Both the position numbers and the translations under genes were made by a program. This document shows, piece by piece, positions 17,804 to 26,059 of a stretch of DNA of 47,609 bases (positions within the stretch are counted from its first letter, which is position 1; every line of letters starts with the position of its first letter). Below the pieces are notes generated by a model. The model was not told where the DNA came from. It did no database searches and saw nothing but the letters and a program-made list of their open reading frames with translations. The DNA comes from Deltaproteobacteria bacterium (GTDB lineage: Bacteria; Desulfobacterota; Desulfobaccia; Desulfobaccales; 0-14-0-80-60-11). The stretch lies in contig VGSJ01000013.1 in NCBI GenBank assembly GCA_016875015.1, forward strand, positions 1-47,609, written 5' to 3'.

Positions 17804-18445
17804 TCAGGAGATGATCGTCTCCCTTAAGGCCCGGGCCGCGGCGATAACATCCGCGGCGGCCGTGACCGCGCTCATTACCGCGGGGTGCTTGGCTCCCCGG
17901 GCCACCACCTGGGCAATGTTGCCCTGATTGATGCCGCCCATGGTACTCCAGGGAATCCTGAGATGCGGCGTCATGCGTTGGATGGCCTCAACCCCCAGAA
18001 TAGCGGCGTTGGGCTTGGTGGCGGTGGGGAAGATGGGGCCGAGATTAACGTATCCGGCCCCGGCCTCCTGGGCCGCCAGCGCCTCTTCCAGGGAATGGGT
18101 GGAGGCGCCGATGACCAGGTTCGGGGCGATCCTATGGGCCGCGGCCACGGGGAGGTCCGCCTGGCCCAGGTGGACCCCGTCGGCGTCCGCGGCCAGGGCG
18201 ATGTCCACCCGGTCATCGATAATCAGCAAAGACCCGGCTGCCTCAGTCCGCCGGCGGAATTCCACCGCCAACTCATAAAGAGGGCGGTCTTCCAGGTCCT
18301 TTTCCCGGAGTTGGACGATTTTTACCCCGGCGGCCAGGACTTGGTCCAAAACTTCCAGCGCGGTGCGGCCGGCGCAAAAGGCTTCAGTGATGACCACGTA
18401 GAGGTCGGCTTGCTCAAAGGCGGCCAGGCGCCGGGCGAGGTCCAT
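17804..18445 (-). CDS. thiE: Thiamine-phosphate synthase
   Basis: This 213-residue TIM barrel joins hydroxymethylpyrimidine diphosphate to thiazole phosphate. Diagnostic segments are VKIVQLREKDL (pyrimidine binding), LLIIDDRVDIALAADADGVHLGQADLPVAAAHRI, VIGASTHSLEEALAAQEAGAGYVNLGPIFPTATKPNAAILG and the phosphate-binding STMGGINQGNIAQVVARGA. Its ATG overlaps the thiS stop codon by one base, so the two genes are translationally coupled. It is the last gene of the leftward thi cluster. Confidence 0.96.
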   Translation of the reverse strand: MDLARRLAAFEQADLYVVITEAFCAGRTALEVLDQVLAAGVKIVQLREKDLEDRPLYELAVEFRRRTEAAGSLLIIDDRVDIALAADADGVHLGQADLPVAAAHRIAPNLVIGASTHSLEEALAAQEAGAGYVNLGPIFPTATKPNAAILGVEAIQRMTPHLRIPWSTMGGINQGNIAQVVARGAKHPAVMSAVTAAADVIAAARALRETIIS

Positions 18446-18642
18446 CAGCCGCCCCCCACCAGGCGCACCAATTCCAGGACGTCGCCCTCGGCCAGCCGCG
18501 TTTCCTGGTAGGCATCGCGGTCCACGATCTCCCGGTTGCGCTCCACGATGGTGCCCTGGGGGTGCAGGCCCAGTTCGGTGAGCAGGTCGAAGACCGTAGT
18601 CGCGCTTACCTCCCGGTATTCCCCGTTAACCTTTAACTTCAC
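18445..18642 (-). CDS. thiS: Sulfur-carrier protein ThiS
   Basis: This 65-residue ubiquitin-like carrier ends in ...RLVGGG. The terminal Gly-Gly would be adenylated by ThiF and then thiocarboxylated to donate sulfur to ThiG. The fold pattern MKLKVNGEYREVSATTVFDLLTELGL and VERNREIVDRDAYQETRLAEGDVLELV is typical. The extra glycine (GGG rather than GG) at the very end is a small variation. Confidence 0.95.
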   Translation of the reverse strand: MKLKVNGEYREVSATTVFDLLTELGLHPQGTIVERNREIVDRDAYQETRLAEGDVLELVRLVGGG

Positions 18643-18659
18643 TGAGCAGCTCCCTTGTT

Positions 18660-18742
18660 AGACCTTGGGGAAAAAGGGATAAAGGGGAAGAGGGGAAAGG
18701 GTAAAACAATTTTTTTTTTCTCCTTTTACCCCTTTTCCCCTT
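18660..18742. repeat. Polypurine/polypyrimidine inverted repeat between thiH and thiS
   Basis: A purine run (AAGGGGAAGAGGGGAAAGGG with a TAAAA tail, 18682-18706) faces its pyrimidine mirror (TTTTACCCCTTTTCCCC, 18724-18740) around a ten-base T run. In the transcript this would form a long imperfect hairpin directly after the thiH stop. It may modulate thiS-thiE expression or simply be a repeat. Confidence 0.45.
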
Positions 18743-19883
18743 ATTCTATAAAGGCCCGGTCAAAATCCTTCCACACCGGGTCGTAACCGGCCCGGCGGAT
18801 GGCGGCGGCCACCTCAGCGGGGCTGCGGCCATCCTCAATCTCAAACTGCTCCAGGGCGCCGTCGTCCAGGTGGGAATAACCGCCGGGACGGGTGGACGAC
18901 CCGGCGCTCATCATGGTCACCCCCAAGGGGATCAAGCGGTCTCGCAGGCGGGAACTTTCCCGGGTGGAGAGATTGAAGCCCACTTCCGGGAGAAATATCC
19001 TCAAGGCCAGCATCAACTGCACCAACTCCCGGTCGGCCAGGGGATATTGCACCGGGTGCCGGTGGGGCGCGTGGCGCAGCCGCGGGAAGGACAGGGAAAT
19101 GGCGCTCTGCCAGCACTCCTTCTGGAGATGGCGGGCGTGCAGTCCCAGCCGAAACCCGTCGGCCCACCAGTGGTAGAGGCCCAGGAGCGCGCCGAGGCTG
19201 AGCCGGCGGACTCCGGCCCGGCCCGCCCTGACCACGCCCTCCAGGCGATAGGCGAAATCACGTTTCCGGCCCCGGGGGTGCACCCGGGCGTAGGTCTCCC
19301 GGTCATAGGTTTCCATGTACAGGGTAACCCCTTCCAGACCCTGGCCCACCAGCAGGCGGTAGTCCTCCTCATCCAGGGCGTAAACCTCCACGGCCACGGA
19401 GGCAAAGTACTCCCGGGCAATGGCCACGGCCTGGGCCAGGTACGACACCGGCGCGGCCTTGGGGGCTTCGCCGGTGAGGAGGAGGACGCTCTGGAACCCC
19501 TGACCGGCCAAGACGGCGCACTCGGACCGGATTTCCGCCGGCGTCAGGGTGCGCCTGTCCCCCTGGCTCCCGGAGTGCACCGCGAAACCGCAGTAGGTGC
19601 AGTCGGAGGTGCAGATATTGGACAGATAAATGGGGACGTACAGCCCGATGGTCCGCCCGAAGTGCTGCCGGGTGAGGCGATGGGCCGCCTGGGCCATGTC
19701 CTCCAGAAAAGGCGCCGCGGCCGGCGACAGCAGGGCCGCCAGATCTTCCGGATGCAGAAGCTCCCGGCCCAAGGCCCGCTCTACGTCTCCCGGCCCGGCC
19801 CGGTAAATCCCCTCCCGCAGCCGCGCCTCCGGCCAGGCAGTTAAGATTTTGGCGAAGGGGGAATTTTTTGATGATGTTTTCAT
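18741..19883 (-). CDS. thiH: 2-iminoacetate synthase (radical SAM tyrosine lyase)
   Basis: The 380-residue protein has the radical-SAM cluster motif CTSDCTYCGF (CX3CX2C, about residues 91-98) in a YLSNICTSDC context typical of ThiH. It cleaves tyrosine to dehydroglycine plus p-cresol, supplying the thiazole precursor. Further conserved parts are the VLLLTGEAPKAAPVSYL and LSLGALLGLYHWWADGF segments and the C-terminal GVTMMSAGSSTRPGGYS. Using ThiH rather than the oxygen-dependent ThiO fits an anaerobe. It lies between thiG and thiS. Confidence 0.95.
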   Translation of the reverse strand: MKTSSKNSPFAKILTAWPEARLREGIYRAGPGDVERALGRELLHPEDLAALLSPAAAPFLEDMAQAAHRLTRQHFGRTIGLYVPIYLSNICTSDCTYCGFAVHSGSQGDRRTLTPAEIRSECAVLAGQGFQSVLLLTGEAPKAAPVSYLAQAVAIAREYFASVAVEVYALDEEDYRLLVGQGLEGVTLYMETYDRETYARVHPRGRKRDFAYRLEGVVRAGRAGVRRLSLGALLGLYHWWADGFRLGLHARHLQKECWQSAISLSFPRLRHAPHRHPVQYPLADRELVQLMLALRIFLPEVGFNLSTRESSRLRDRLIPLGVTMMSAGSSTRPGGYSHLDDGALEQFEIEDGRSPAEVAAAIRRAGYDPVWKDFDRAFIE

Positions 19884-19901
19884 TAGGTGAAACCTTTGGT
19901 G

Positions 19902-19943
19902 GCACAGGCTTCCAGCCTGTGCGGGCGCAGGCTAAAGCCTGCG
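19902..19943. repeat. REP-like repeat, copy 4 (short), in the thiG-thiH gap
   Basis: This is a variant with a shorter loop (CACAGGCTTCCAGCCTGTG core, 19903-19921) plus a neighbouring GCGCAGGCTAAAGCCTGCG palindrome (19925-19943). The head motif is missing. Confidence 0.75.
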
Positions 19944-19994
19944 ACGACCTTTGAAGTTTTTCTGGTTCCCAAGCAGCTACATGATAAAGGAAAT

Positions 19995-20011
19995 GGTGGG
20001 CAGTGCCCACC
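19995..20011. repeat. GGTGGGCAGTGCCCACC palindrome, copy 1
   Basis: This 17-bp palindrome with matching flanks (ATG before, CCYGAYAT after) recurs at 25876-25892. It lies in the thiG-thiH gap, which thus carries three palindromes in about 150 bp. Confidence 0.7.
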
Positions 20012-20031
20012 CTGATATGCTAAAAACGACC

Positions 20032-20808
20032 CTACTCCAAAAACCCCGTCAAGGGGGAGGAGGCCTCGGCCGCGTCCCGCTCCGGGCCCAGGCCGGCCAG
20101 GTAGGCCAGGCGTCCGGCCGTAACCGCCAGGGCGAAGGCTTTGGCCATGGCCGCGTGGTCCTGGGCGTCGGCCAGGGCGGTATTCACCAGCACCGCGTCC
20201 GCGCCCATCTCCATGGCCTCCGCGGCGTGGGAGGGCGCGCCCAGGCCCGCGTCCACCACCACCGGCACCGTGGCCTGCTCAATGATGATGCGGATCATAT
20301 CCCGGGTTCTCAACCCCCGGTTGCTGCCGATGGGCGCGCCCAGGGGCATGACCGTGGCGGTCCCCAGCTCCTCCAGACGCTTGGCCAGAACGGGATCGGC
20401 CTGGATGTAAGGCAGCACCACAAAGCCTTCTTTAATCAAAATTTCTGCGGCTTTCAGGGTTTCCACCGGGTCCGGCAGCAAATACTTGGGCTCCGGGGTG
20501 AGTTCCAACTTCACCCAGGGCGGCAGACCCATGGCCCGGGCCATTTTGGCCAGGCGCACGGCCTCGTCCGCGGTGCGGGCCCCCGAGGTGTTGGGCAGAA
20601 TCAGGTATTGCTTCGGGTCCAACACCGAGAGGATGCTGTCGCCGGCCGGTTGGCCCAAATCCACCCGGCGCAGGGCCACGGTGACGATTTCCGCGCCGGA
20701 GGCGTCCAGGGCGGCTTTCAGGGCCGCGGCGGAGGGGAACTTCCCCGTGCCCACCATGAGACGGGAGCGGAACCGGCGTCCAGCGATGATCAAGGGTTCG
20801 TTTGGCAT
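20032..20808 (-). CDS. thiG: Thiazole synthase
   Basis: This 258-residue TIM barrel makes the thiazole phosphate from deoxyxylulose phosphate, dehydroglycine and ThiS thiocarboxylate. Recognisable segments are [14 protein letters not shown] at the start, [66 protein letters not shown], and [37 protein letters not shown] for phosphate binding. The Schiff-base lysine should be the one in WVKLE. No clear ribosome site precedes the ATG. Confidence 0.97.
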   Translation of the reverse strand: MPNEPLIIAGRRFRSRLMVGTGKFPSAAALKAALDASGAEIVTVALRRVDLGQPAGDSILSVLDPKQYLILPNTSGARTADEAVRLAKMARAMGLPPWVKLELTPEPKYLLPDPVETLKAAEILIKEGFVVLPYIQADPVLAKRLEELGTATVMPLGAPIGSNRGLRTRDMIRIIIEQATVPVVVDAGLGAPSHAAEAMEMGADAVLVNTALADAQDHAAMAKAFALAVTAGRLAYLAGLGPERDAAEASSPLTGFLE

Positions 20809-20886
20809 TATTGACTCATAAGAGTGAGCAGTAAAAGCGTGAGTGACCCCGGGTATTTCGGTTTATGGTTCACGGTTAGCGGCTCC

Positions 20887-20952
20887 GAAAAGTTTAGTCC
20901 GCACAGGCTGGAAAGCCTGTGCCACCAAAGGCGGCGGGCGAGGACGCCCGCC
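20887..20952. repeat. REP-like repeat, copy 5, in the thiF-thiG gap
   Basis: A shortened head (GAAAAGTTTA) precedes a unit at 20901-20922. A GGCGGGCG...CGCCCGCC hairpin (20933-20952) follows. The same CCAAAGGCGGCGGGC continuation occurs near 10485, which indicates a larger shared element. Confidence 0.75.
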
Positions 20953-20990
20953 CTACCGACTCATTGATTATGATTCCGAGCAAGGGGTCA

Positions 20991-21077
20991 AGTCCCCCTT
21001 TCCTAAAGGGGGATTTCGGGGGATTATCGAGAGGTTCTTATAATCCCCCCTGCCCCCCTTTAGAAAAGGGGGGAATT
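20991..21077. repeat. CCCCCTTT-type composite palindromic repeat, copy 2
   Basis: The order is AGTCCCCCTTT, GGGGGATTTCGGGGGATT, a short spacer, ATAATCCCCCCTGCCCCCC and TTTAGAAAAGGGGGG. Copy 3 (23511-23592) has the same order and nearly the same sequence. Confidence 0.8.
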
Positions 21078-21102
21078 TCCCTCCGGCTGTTGCTTTCACT
21101 GC

Positions 21103-21879
21103 TCACTTTCCTGGCCCGCACAGGGGACAGTCCGGCCTTTTCACCCGGGCCAGGGATTGAAACCTCCCCTGAAGCCCGTCATAGGCCAGGAGCCGGCGGT
21201 TTAGGTCCGATTCGAGGCCCAAAAGCAGCTTTAGGGCTTCCACCGCCTGGAGGCAGCCCATAGCCCCGGCCACCGCGCCCAGAATGCCCACTTGGGTGGA
21301 GGAGGGCACGGCCCCCGCCGGCGGCGCCTCCGGCACCAGACAGCGGTAACAGGGATTCTCCGCCCCGGGCCGCGCCACCAGAAGCTGCCCATGCCATCCT
21401 GTGGCCGCGGCGGACACCAGGGGAATCCTTTCTTGCCAGCAGCACTCCGCCACCAGGAACCGGGTGGGGAAATTGTCGCTGGCGTCCAGCACCAACTCAA
21501 AGCCTCGCACCACTTCCCGAACGTTGGCCGGGTTCAGGCGCAGGTCAAAAGCTTCCACCTGGCAGTGCGGGTTAAGTCCCGTCAGGGACCCTTCAGCCGA
21601 TTCCACCTTCCGCCGTCCCAGGTCCGCCGACCGGTGGAGAATCTGGCGCTGAAGGTTGGACAGCTCCACCGCGTCGCCGTCCACCAGGCCCAGGCGCCCA
21701 ACTCCGGCCGCGGCGAGATACAACAGGGCGGCAGAGCCGATGCCACCGGCCCCCACCACCAGGACCCGGCTGGCTCGCCAGCGAGCCTGTCCTTCCCAAC
21801 CCACCTGGGTCAGGAGGGCGTTCCGGGAATAGCGTTGGGTCTCCTGGGGGGAAAAGTCCACCCGGGGTTCGGTCCTCAT
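21103..21879 (-). CDS. thiF: ThiF/MoeB/HesA-family sulfur-carrier adenylyltransferase
   Basis: This 258-residue E1-like enzyme activates the C-terminal glycine of a sulfur carrier with ATP. The Rossmann loop is VLVVGAGGIGSAALLYLAAAGVGRLGLVDGDAVELSNLQRQILH. Two CxxC pairs (CYRC and the near-terminal CPLC) form the zinc site. It heads the leftward cluster thiF-thiG-thiH-thiS-thiE, so ThiS is the expected partner. A MoeB role for molybdopterin synthase is an alternative, because these proteins are hard to tell apart by sequence. AAGGAA five to six bases before the ATG supports the start. No TPP riboswitch motif was found upstream. Confidence 0.92.
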   Translation of the reverse strand: MRTEPRVDFSPQETQRYSRNALLTQVGWEGQARWRASRVLVVGAGGIGSAALLYLAAAGVGRLGLVDGDAVELSNLQRQILHRSADLGRRKVESAEGSLTGLNPHCQVEAFDLRLNPANVREVVRGFELVLDASDNFPTRFLVAECCWQERIPLVSAAATGWHGQLLVARPGAENPCYRCLVPEAPPAGAVPSSTQVGILGAVAGAMGCLQAVEALKLLLGLESDLNRRLLAYDGLQGRFQSLARVKRPDCPLCGPGK

Positions 21880-22019
21880 CAGGCTTCCTTGACTTTGCGG
21901 CCATGGCGGCCGGGAAAATTACGCCTTCCAACTATCTAATGCAAATTATAAACTTCTGCAAGTCATCAAACAACCTGGGATGGGCGGGTTTTCCCGGTCA
22001 AACCCTTGAAAGCGTTGCC

Positions 22020-22048
22020 TTGACAGACTTTCTCTATTTAGATAACCT
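22020..22048 (+). promoter_or_regulatory. Candidate promoter for gatB
   Basis: A consensus TTGACA (22020-22025) is followed after 17 bases by TAACCT, a weak -10. The CTG start of gatB lies 24 bp downstream with an intervening AGGAGG. The -35 is strong and the -10 poor. Confidence 0.35.
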
Positions 22049-22059
22049 TCCATAAGTTC

Positions 22060-22074
22060 AGGAGGAAGAAACTG
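22060..22074 (+). promoter_or_regulatory. Strong Shine-Dalgarno setting a CTG start for gatB
   Basis: AGGAGG (22060-22065) is followed by a 6-base spacer and CTG (22072-22074). No ATG, GTG or TTG lies at the right distance in frame. Starting at CTG yields [15 protein letters not shown], which is the expected N-terminus of GatB. Confidence 0.7.
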
Positions 22075-23475
22075 GAATACGAAGCCGTTATCGGGTTGGA
22101 GGTCCACGCTCATCTGCTCACCGCCAGCAAGATCTTCTGCGGCTGCGCCACCGGCTTCGGGGCCCCGCCCAACACCCAGGTCTGCGAGGTCTGCCTGGGG
22201 ATGCCCGGGAGCCTGCCGGTCCTGAACCATAAAGCGGTGGAGTTCGCCCTGAAAATGGCCCTGGCCACCAACTGCCGGGTCAATCCCGAGTCGGTGTTCG
22301 CCCGGAAAAACTACTTTTATCCTGACCTTCCGAAGGGTTACCAGATCTCCCAATACGAACTTCCCCTGGCTGAGCACGGCTTCCTGGATATCAAGGTTGA
22401 AGGCCACGCCCGGCGCATCGGCATCACCCGCATCCATATGGAGGAAGATGCGGGGAAGTTGATCCACAGCGAATCCCGGCCCGTGAGCTGCGTGGACTTT
22501 AACCGCACCGGGGTGCCCCTCATCGAAATCGTCAGTGAACCGGACATGCGCACCCCCGAAGAGGCGGTGGAGTACCTCAAGGGCCTGCGCAATATCCTTT
22601 TATATTTAGAGATTTGCGACGGCAACATGGAGGAAGGCTCGCTCCGGTGCGACGCTAACATCTCGCTCCGTCCGGTGGGGCAAACCGAGTTAGGCGCCAG
22701 GGCCGAACTCAAGAACATGAACTCCTTCCGGTTCGTCAAAGCGGCCCTGGAGTACGAAATCAAGCGGCAGCGGGCCCTGTTGGCCGCGGGGCGGGAAATC
22801 GTCCAGGAGACCCGCCTGTGGGATACGGCCGCCAACCAGACGGTGTCCATGCGGGGCAAGGAAGAGGCCCACGACTACCGCTACTTTCCCGACCCGGACT
22901 TAGTGCCCCTCAGGATCGAAGCCGACTGGTTGGAATCCTTGCGGAAAAACCTGCCGGAGCTACCCGCGGCGCGTCTTAACCGCTTCCAGGCTGAATTTGG
23001 TCTTCCCGAATACGACGCCGAGGTGCTGACCTCGGATAAGACTCGGGCCGATAATTTCGAGGCCACGGTCAAGGACTTCCCCCACCTCTCCCCCAAGCAG
23101 GTGAGCAATTGGTTCCTGGATGATCCCACTTCAATGTCAACTATTACGCCTGCGACCTCAGGAAGTTTGCTGACTTTAGTTGAAAAAGGCACAATCAGCC
23201 GCAATCAGGCTAAGGAAGTGTTGAAAGAAGTGGTCGCTACCGGCAAAGACCCGGAAACCATTATCAAAGAAAAAGGCCTGACCCAGATCAGCGACGCCTC
23301 TGCCCTGGAAGTCGCAGCCCAGGAGATCATCAACGCCAATCCCAAGGAGGCGGCGGACTATCGGGCCGGCAAGACCAAGGTCATGGGCTTTTTCGTGGGC
23401 CAACTGATGAAACAGACCAGGGGCCAGGCCAACCCGCAGTTGGCCAATGAGATATTTCAAAGATTGTTAGGGTAA
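22072..23475 (+). CDS. gatB: Asp-tRNA(Asn)/Glu-tRNA(Gln) amidotransferase subunit B
   Basis: GatB forms the GatCAB complex that converts misacylated Glu-tRNA(Gln) or Asp-tRNA(Asn). The family start [13 protein letters not shown] is present only if translation begins at CTG 22072; the first usual start codon (TTG 22096) would cut off the conserved VIG strand. Conserved parts include [83 protein letters not shown] and [18 protein letters not shown]. The C-terminal YqeY-like tail is complete. The linker after VSNWFLDD is about a dozen residues shorter than usual. gatA and gatC are not in this window. Confidence 0.95.
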   Translation: MEYEAVIGLEVHAHLLTASKIFCGCATGFGAPPNTQVCEVCLGMPGSLPVLNHKAVEFALKMALATNCRVNPESVFARKNYFYPDLPKGYQISQYELPLAEHGFLDIKVEGHARRIGITRIHMEEDAGKLIHSESRPVSCVDFNRTGVPLIEIVSEPDMRTPEEAVEYLKGLRNILLYLEICDGNMEEGSLRCDANISLRPVGQTELGARAELKNMNSFRFVKAALEYEIKRQRALLAAGREIVQETRLWDTAANQTVSMRGKEEAHDYRYFPDPDLVPLRIEADWLESLRKNLPELPAARLNRFQAEFGLPEYDAEVLTSDKTRADNFEATVKDFPHLSPKQVSNWFLDDPTSMSTITPATSGSLLTLVEKGTISRNQAKEVLKEVVATGKDPETIIKEKGLTQISDASALEVAAQEIINANPKEAADYRAGKTKVMGFFVGQLMKQTRGQANPQLANEIFQRLLG

Positions 23476-23510
23476 TTTGAGGAGAGGGCCGGGGAAGGTG
23501 AAGCCTTCTA

Positions 23511-23592
23511 AGTCCCCCTTTGGTAACGGGGAATTTAGGGGGATTTTCATTGAACTCATAATCCCCCTGCCCCCCTTTAGAAAAGGGGGGTA
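23511..23592. repeat. CCCCCTTT-type composite palindromic repeat, copy 3
   Basis: It lies between gatB and mtnA and has the same modular order as 20991-21077. It leaves only about 45 bp for signals upstream of mtnA. Confidence 0.8.
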
Positions 23593-23636
23593 ATAAACCG
23601 AAAACCGAAAACGAAAAACCCAAAACCGGAGAAAAA

Positions 23637-24686
23637 ATGATCCCGTATTGCAGCATCTGTTGGGATGTAGATAAGGTCAAGCTGTTGGACCAGCGGCGTC
23701 TGCCCGCGGAAGAGCTCTATCTGGAGATCAAGGATTATCGCGAGATCATCGAGGCCATCCGCACGTTAGCGATCCGGGGAGCGCCGGCCATCGGGGTGGC
23801 CGCGGCCATGGGCGCGACTTTGGGAGCTTTGGCGCTAGAGACTAAGGACCCGGGCGAGTTTCAGTCGCGCTTTCAAAAAATTTGCGCCGAAATCGCCCAG
23901 GCCCGTCCCACCGCGGTGAACCTCTTTTGGGCCCTGGAGCGCATGCAGCGGCTGGCCCGGACCCACGCCGGCGAACCGGTGGCGGCCGTCAAAGAGCGGT
24001 TGGTGGCCGAAGCCCAGACCATGCTGAAGGAAGATGACACCACCAACCGCCGCATGGCCCAGGCGGGGCAAGTCCTGATCCGCGACGGCCAGCGGGTGCT
24101 CACCCACTGCAACACCGGGGCCCTGGCCACCGGGGCCTACGGCACCGCCCTGGGGGTATTGCGGGCCGCCTGGGAGGCGGGGAAGCGCTTTTCCGTGTGG
24201 GTGGACGAAACCCGGCCCCTCCTCCAGGGGGCCCGGCTCACCACCTGGGAGTTGGGGAAATTGGGGATCCCCTACACCCTCATTCCCGACGGGGCCGCGG
24301 CCACCCTGATGCACCAGGGCAAGGTGGACCTGGTCATCCTGGGGGCGGACCGCATCGCCGCCAACGGCGACACCGCCAACAAGATCGGCACCTACAGCGT
24401 GGCGGTCCTGGCCCACCATCACGGCATCCCCTTTTACGTGGCCGCGCCCTTGTCCACCTTTGATTTTTCCATCCCCGACGGCGGCCACATCCCGGTGGAG
24501 GAGCGTGACGCCGAGGAGGTGACCCATCTCTGGGGCCAGGCGGTGGCCCCAGCCGGGGCCCCCGCCCTGAACCTGGCTTTTGATGTCACCCCCCACGACT
24601 TTATTGCCGGCATCGTCACGGAGAAGGGCATCATGGAGCCGCCCTTCTCGTCCAGCCTGAAACCCTACCGACCGTCCCAGGAGTAG
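23637..24686 (+). CDS. mtnA: S-methyl-5-thioribose-1-phosphate isomerase
   Basis: The 349-residue protein isomerises methylthioribose 1-phosphate to the ribulose form in methionine salvage; family members can also act on 5-deoxyribose 1-phosphate. It resembles eIF2B-alpha proteins. Signatures are LLDQRRLP near the start, TLAIRGAPAIGVAAAMG, VLTHCNTGALATGAYGTALG with the catalytic cysteine, VDETRPLLQGARLTTWEL, and ILGADRIAANGDTANKIGTYSVA with the catalytic aspartate. GGAG lies six bases before the ATG. No other mtn gene is adjacent. The L,D-transpeptidase gene starts 4 bp after its stop, so both are probably on one transcript. Confidence 0.95.
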   Translation: MIPYCSICWDVDKVKLLDQRRLPAEELYLEIKDYREIIEAIRTLAIRGAPAIGVAAAMGATLGALALETKDPGEFQSRFQKICAEIAQARPTAVNLFWALERMQRLARTHAGEPVAAVKERLVAEAQTMLKEDDTTNRRMAQAGQVLIRDGQRVLTHCNTGALATGAYGTALGVLRAAWEAGKRFSVWVDETRPLLQGARLTTWELGKLGIPYTLIPDGAAATLMHQGKVDLVILGADRIAANGDTANKIGTYSVAVLAHHHGIPFYVAAPLSTFDFSIPDGGHIPVEERDAEEVTHLWGQAVAPAGAPALNLAFDVTPHDFIAGIVTEKGIMEPPFSSSLKPYRPSQE

Positions 24687-24690
24687 CGCG

Positions 24691-25638
24691 ATGCTCACCG
24701 TAATCCGATTCCTGCTGGTGGTGTGCTGCGTGGGGCTGGCCCAGCCCGTTATGGCGGCCGGGCCTTACAACATCCGGTTGCCGGCCTCTCCCCAAGGCGT
24801 CGATCCCCAGGCCCTCACCCTGGTGGGGGCCATCCAGCATTACCGCATCAAGAAAGGCGACGATCTCCTGGAACTGGCCCGCCACTATGGCCTGGGCTAT
24901 TCGGAGCTCGGGGTCCTGTACCGCCATTGGGACCCGTTTCTCCCCCCCGCGGGCGCCGAGATAACCATTCCCACCCTGTGGATCGTGCCCAACCATCACG
25001 GCAACCAGATCATCGTCAACACCGGGGAGATGCGTCTCTACTATTACATCAAGAACAATTCCCAGGTCTACACCTTCCCCATCGGCATGGGGGTGTTGGA
25101 TTTCAGGACCCCCCAGGGGAAGTTTCGGGTGGTCGAGAAAAAGGTGAATCCGGCCTGGCACATCCCCAAGTCTTTGCAGGCCAAGTACGGCATGGCGGTG
25201 ATGCCGCCGGGGGGAGAAAACCCCATGGGGGCCTTTAAACTTACCCTGTCCTGGGGCGATTACGGCATCCACGGCACGGCCATGCCCCTGGGGGTGGGAC
25301 GGCTGGTGAGCCACGGCTGCACCCGCATGTATCCGGAACACATCAAACAGTTGTTCCCCATGGTGCCGGTGGGCACCTCGGTGGAATATATCTATGAGCC
25401 GGCCAAGATCGGCTTCCGCCAGGGGCACATCTACCTCTCGGTGCACGAGGACGTGTACTTCAAAATCCGCTCCATGATCCTCCACGTGCTCAACCTGTTG
25501 GAGCAGCGGGGCCTGGCGGACCAGGTGAACGTTCGTAAGGTGATGCAGGCGGTGGAGGAGCAAAATGGCCTGCCGCTGGACGTCACCCGGGGAGCCGCCG
25601 GGGCCGACGGCCTGGCCCTGAATGCGTCTTCCCCATAA
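24691..25638 (+). CDS. Periplasmic L,D-transpeptidase (YkuD/ErfK type) with LysM domain
   Basis: The 315-residue protein has a signal peptide (MLTVIRFLLVVCCVGLAQPVMAA). A LysM peptidoglycan-binding module spans about residues 51-95 (YRIKKGDDLLELARHYGLGYSELGVLYRHW...ITIP). The YkuD catalytic domain has the IHGT and SHGC motifs (about 193-196 and 207-210), Cys210 being the nucleophile. Such enzymes make 3-3 crosslinks or attach Braun-type lipoproteins to peptidoglycan (ErfK, YcfS and YbiS in E. coli). Two OprI/Lpp-like lipoprotein genes lie less than 500 bp downstream on the opposite strand, so anchoring is an attractive role. This is inference. Confidence 0.92.
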   Translation: MLTVIRFLLVVCCVGLAQPVMAAGPYNIRLPASPQGVDPQALTLVGAIQHYRIKKGDDLLELARHYGLGYSELGVLYRHWDPFLPPAGAEITIPTLWIVPNHHGNQIIVNTGEMRLYYYIKNNSQVYTFPIGMGVLDFRTPQGKFRVVEKKVNPAWHIPKSLQAKYGMAVMPPGGENPMGAFKLTLSWGDYGIHGTAMPLGVGRLVSHGCTRMYPEHIKQLFPMVPVGTSVEYIYEPAKIGFRQGHIYLSVHEDVYFKIRSMILHVLNLLEQRGLADQVNVRKVMQAVEEQNGLPLDVTRGAAGADGLALNASSP

Positions 25639-25966
25639 GGTCCTGTTCTCCGGCGAGCAGTATCCGATAATCTGCCTGATAATCTTATCAATGCCATTCG
25701 CCAGGCCGCCGCGCTTGGCCCTGCGGAGCAATCCCGCTCCCTCGCCGGAATGGACGTCCCTGCCGCCTCCCGGCCAACGCCCGGCCCGCCGCCAGAAATT
25801 TGATTTTCAAAAAGAAGAGCGCCTGCAGCTCGCTTAGGACAACCGTTAGAACCGGTTTTAGCTTAGAATGAAGATGGTGGGCAGTGCCCACCCCGACATT
25901 TTCCCCTGACCACTGGCAACTGGCAACTTTTCAGGACGGAGAGGTGATGGACAAGCGATGGTCCCC
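25639..25966. other. Intergenic region downstream of the L,D-transpeptidase gene
   Basis: Apart from the GGTGGGCAGTGCCCACC palindrome (25876-25892), nothing is recognised. Short open frames here look non-coding. Transcription converges from the transpeptidase (rightward) and the lipoproteins (leftward). Confidence 0.5.
25876..25892. repeat. GGTGGGCAGTGCCCACC palindrome, copy 2
   Basis: It is identical to 19995-20011, with similar flanks. Confidence 0.7.
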
Positions 25967-26013
25967 AAAAAAAACAGAAGGTGTGGTGAGCAACGCTCTA
26001 CCCACACCTTCTG
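25967..26013 (-). terminator. Strong rho-independent terminator of the lipoprotein genes
   Basis: Reading leftward, a perfect 12-bp stem (CAGAAGGTGTGG / CCACACCTTCTG arms at 25975-25986 and 26002-26013) is followed at once by eight U residues. The loop holds a nested 4-bp stem (GAGC/GCTC), extending the structure. It lies 47 bp beyond the stop of the 119-residue lipoprotein. Confidence 0.9.
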
Positions 26014-26059
26014 AATCTGGGTACTACAGGGGTTAACCCCAGATAACTTCAGTAATGCC

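Noticed and set aside
21880-22071. TPP riboswitch upstream of thiF
   Set aside because: No CTGAGA or ACCTGATCTGGATAATG-like core was seen on the minus strand.
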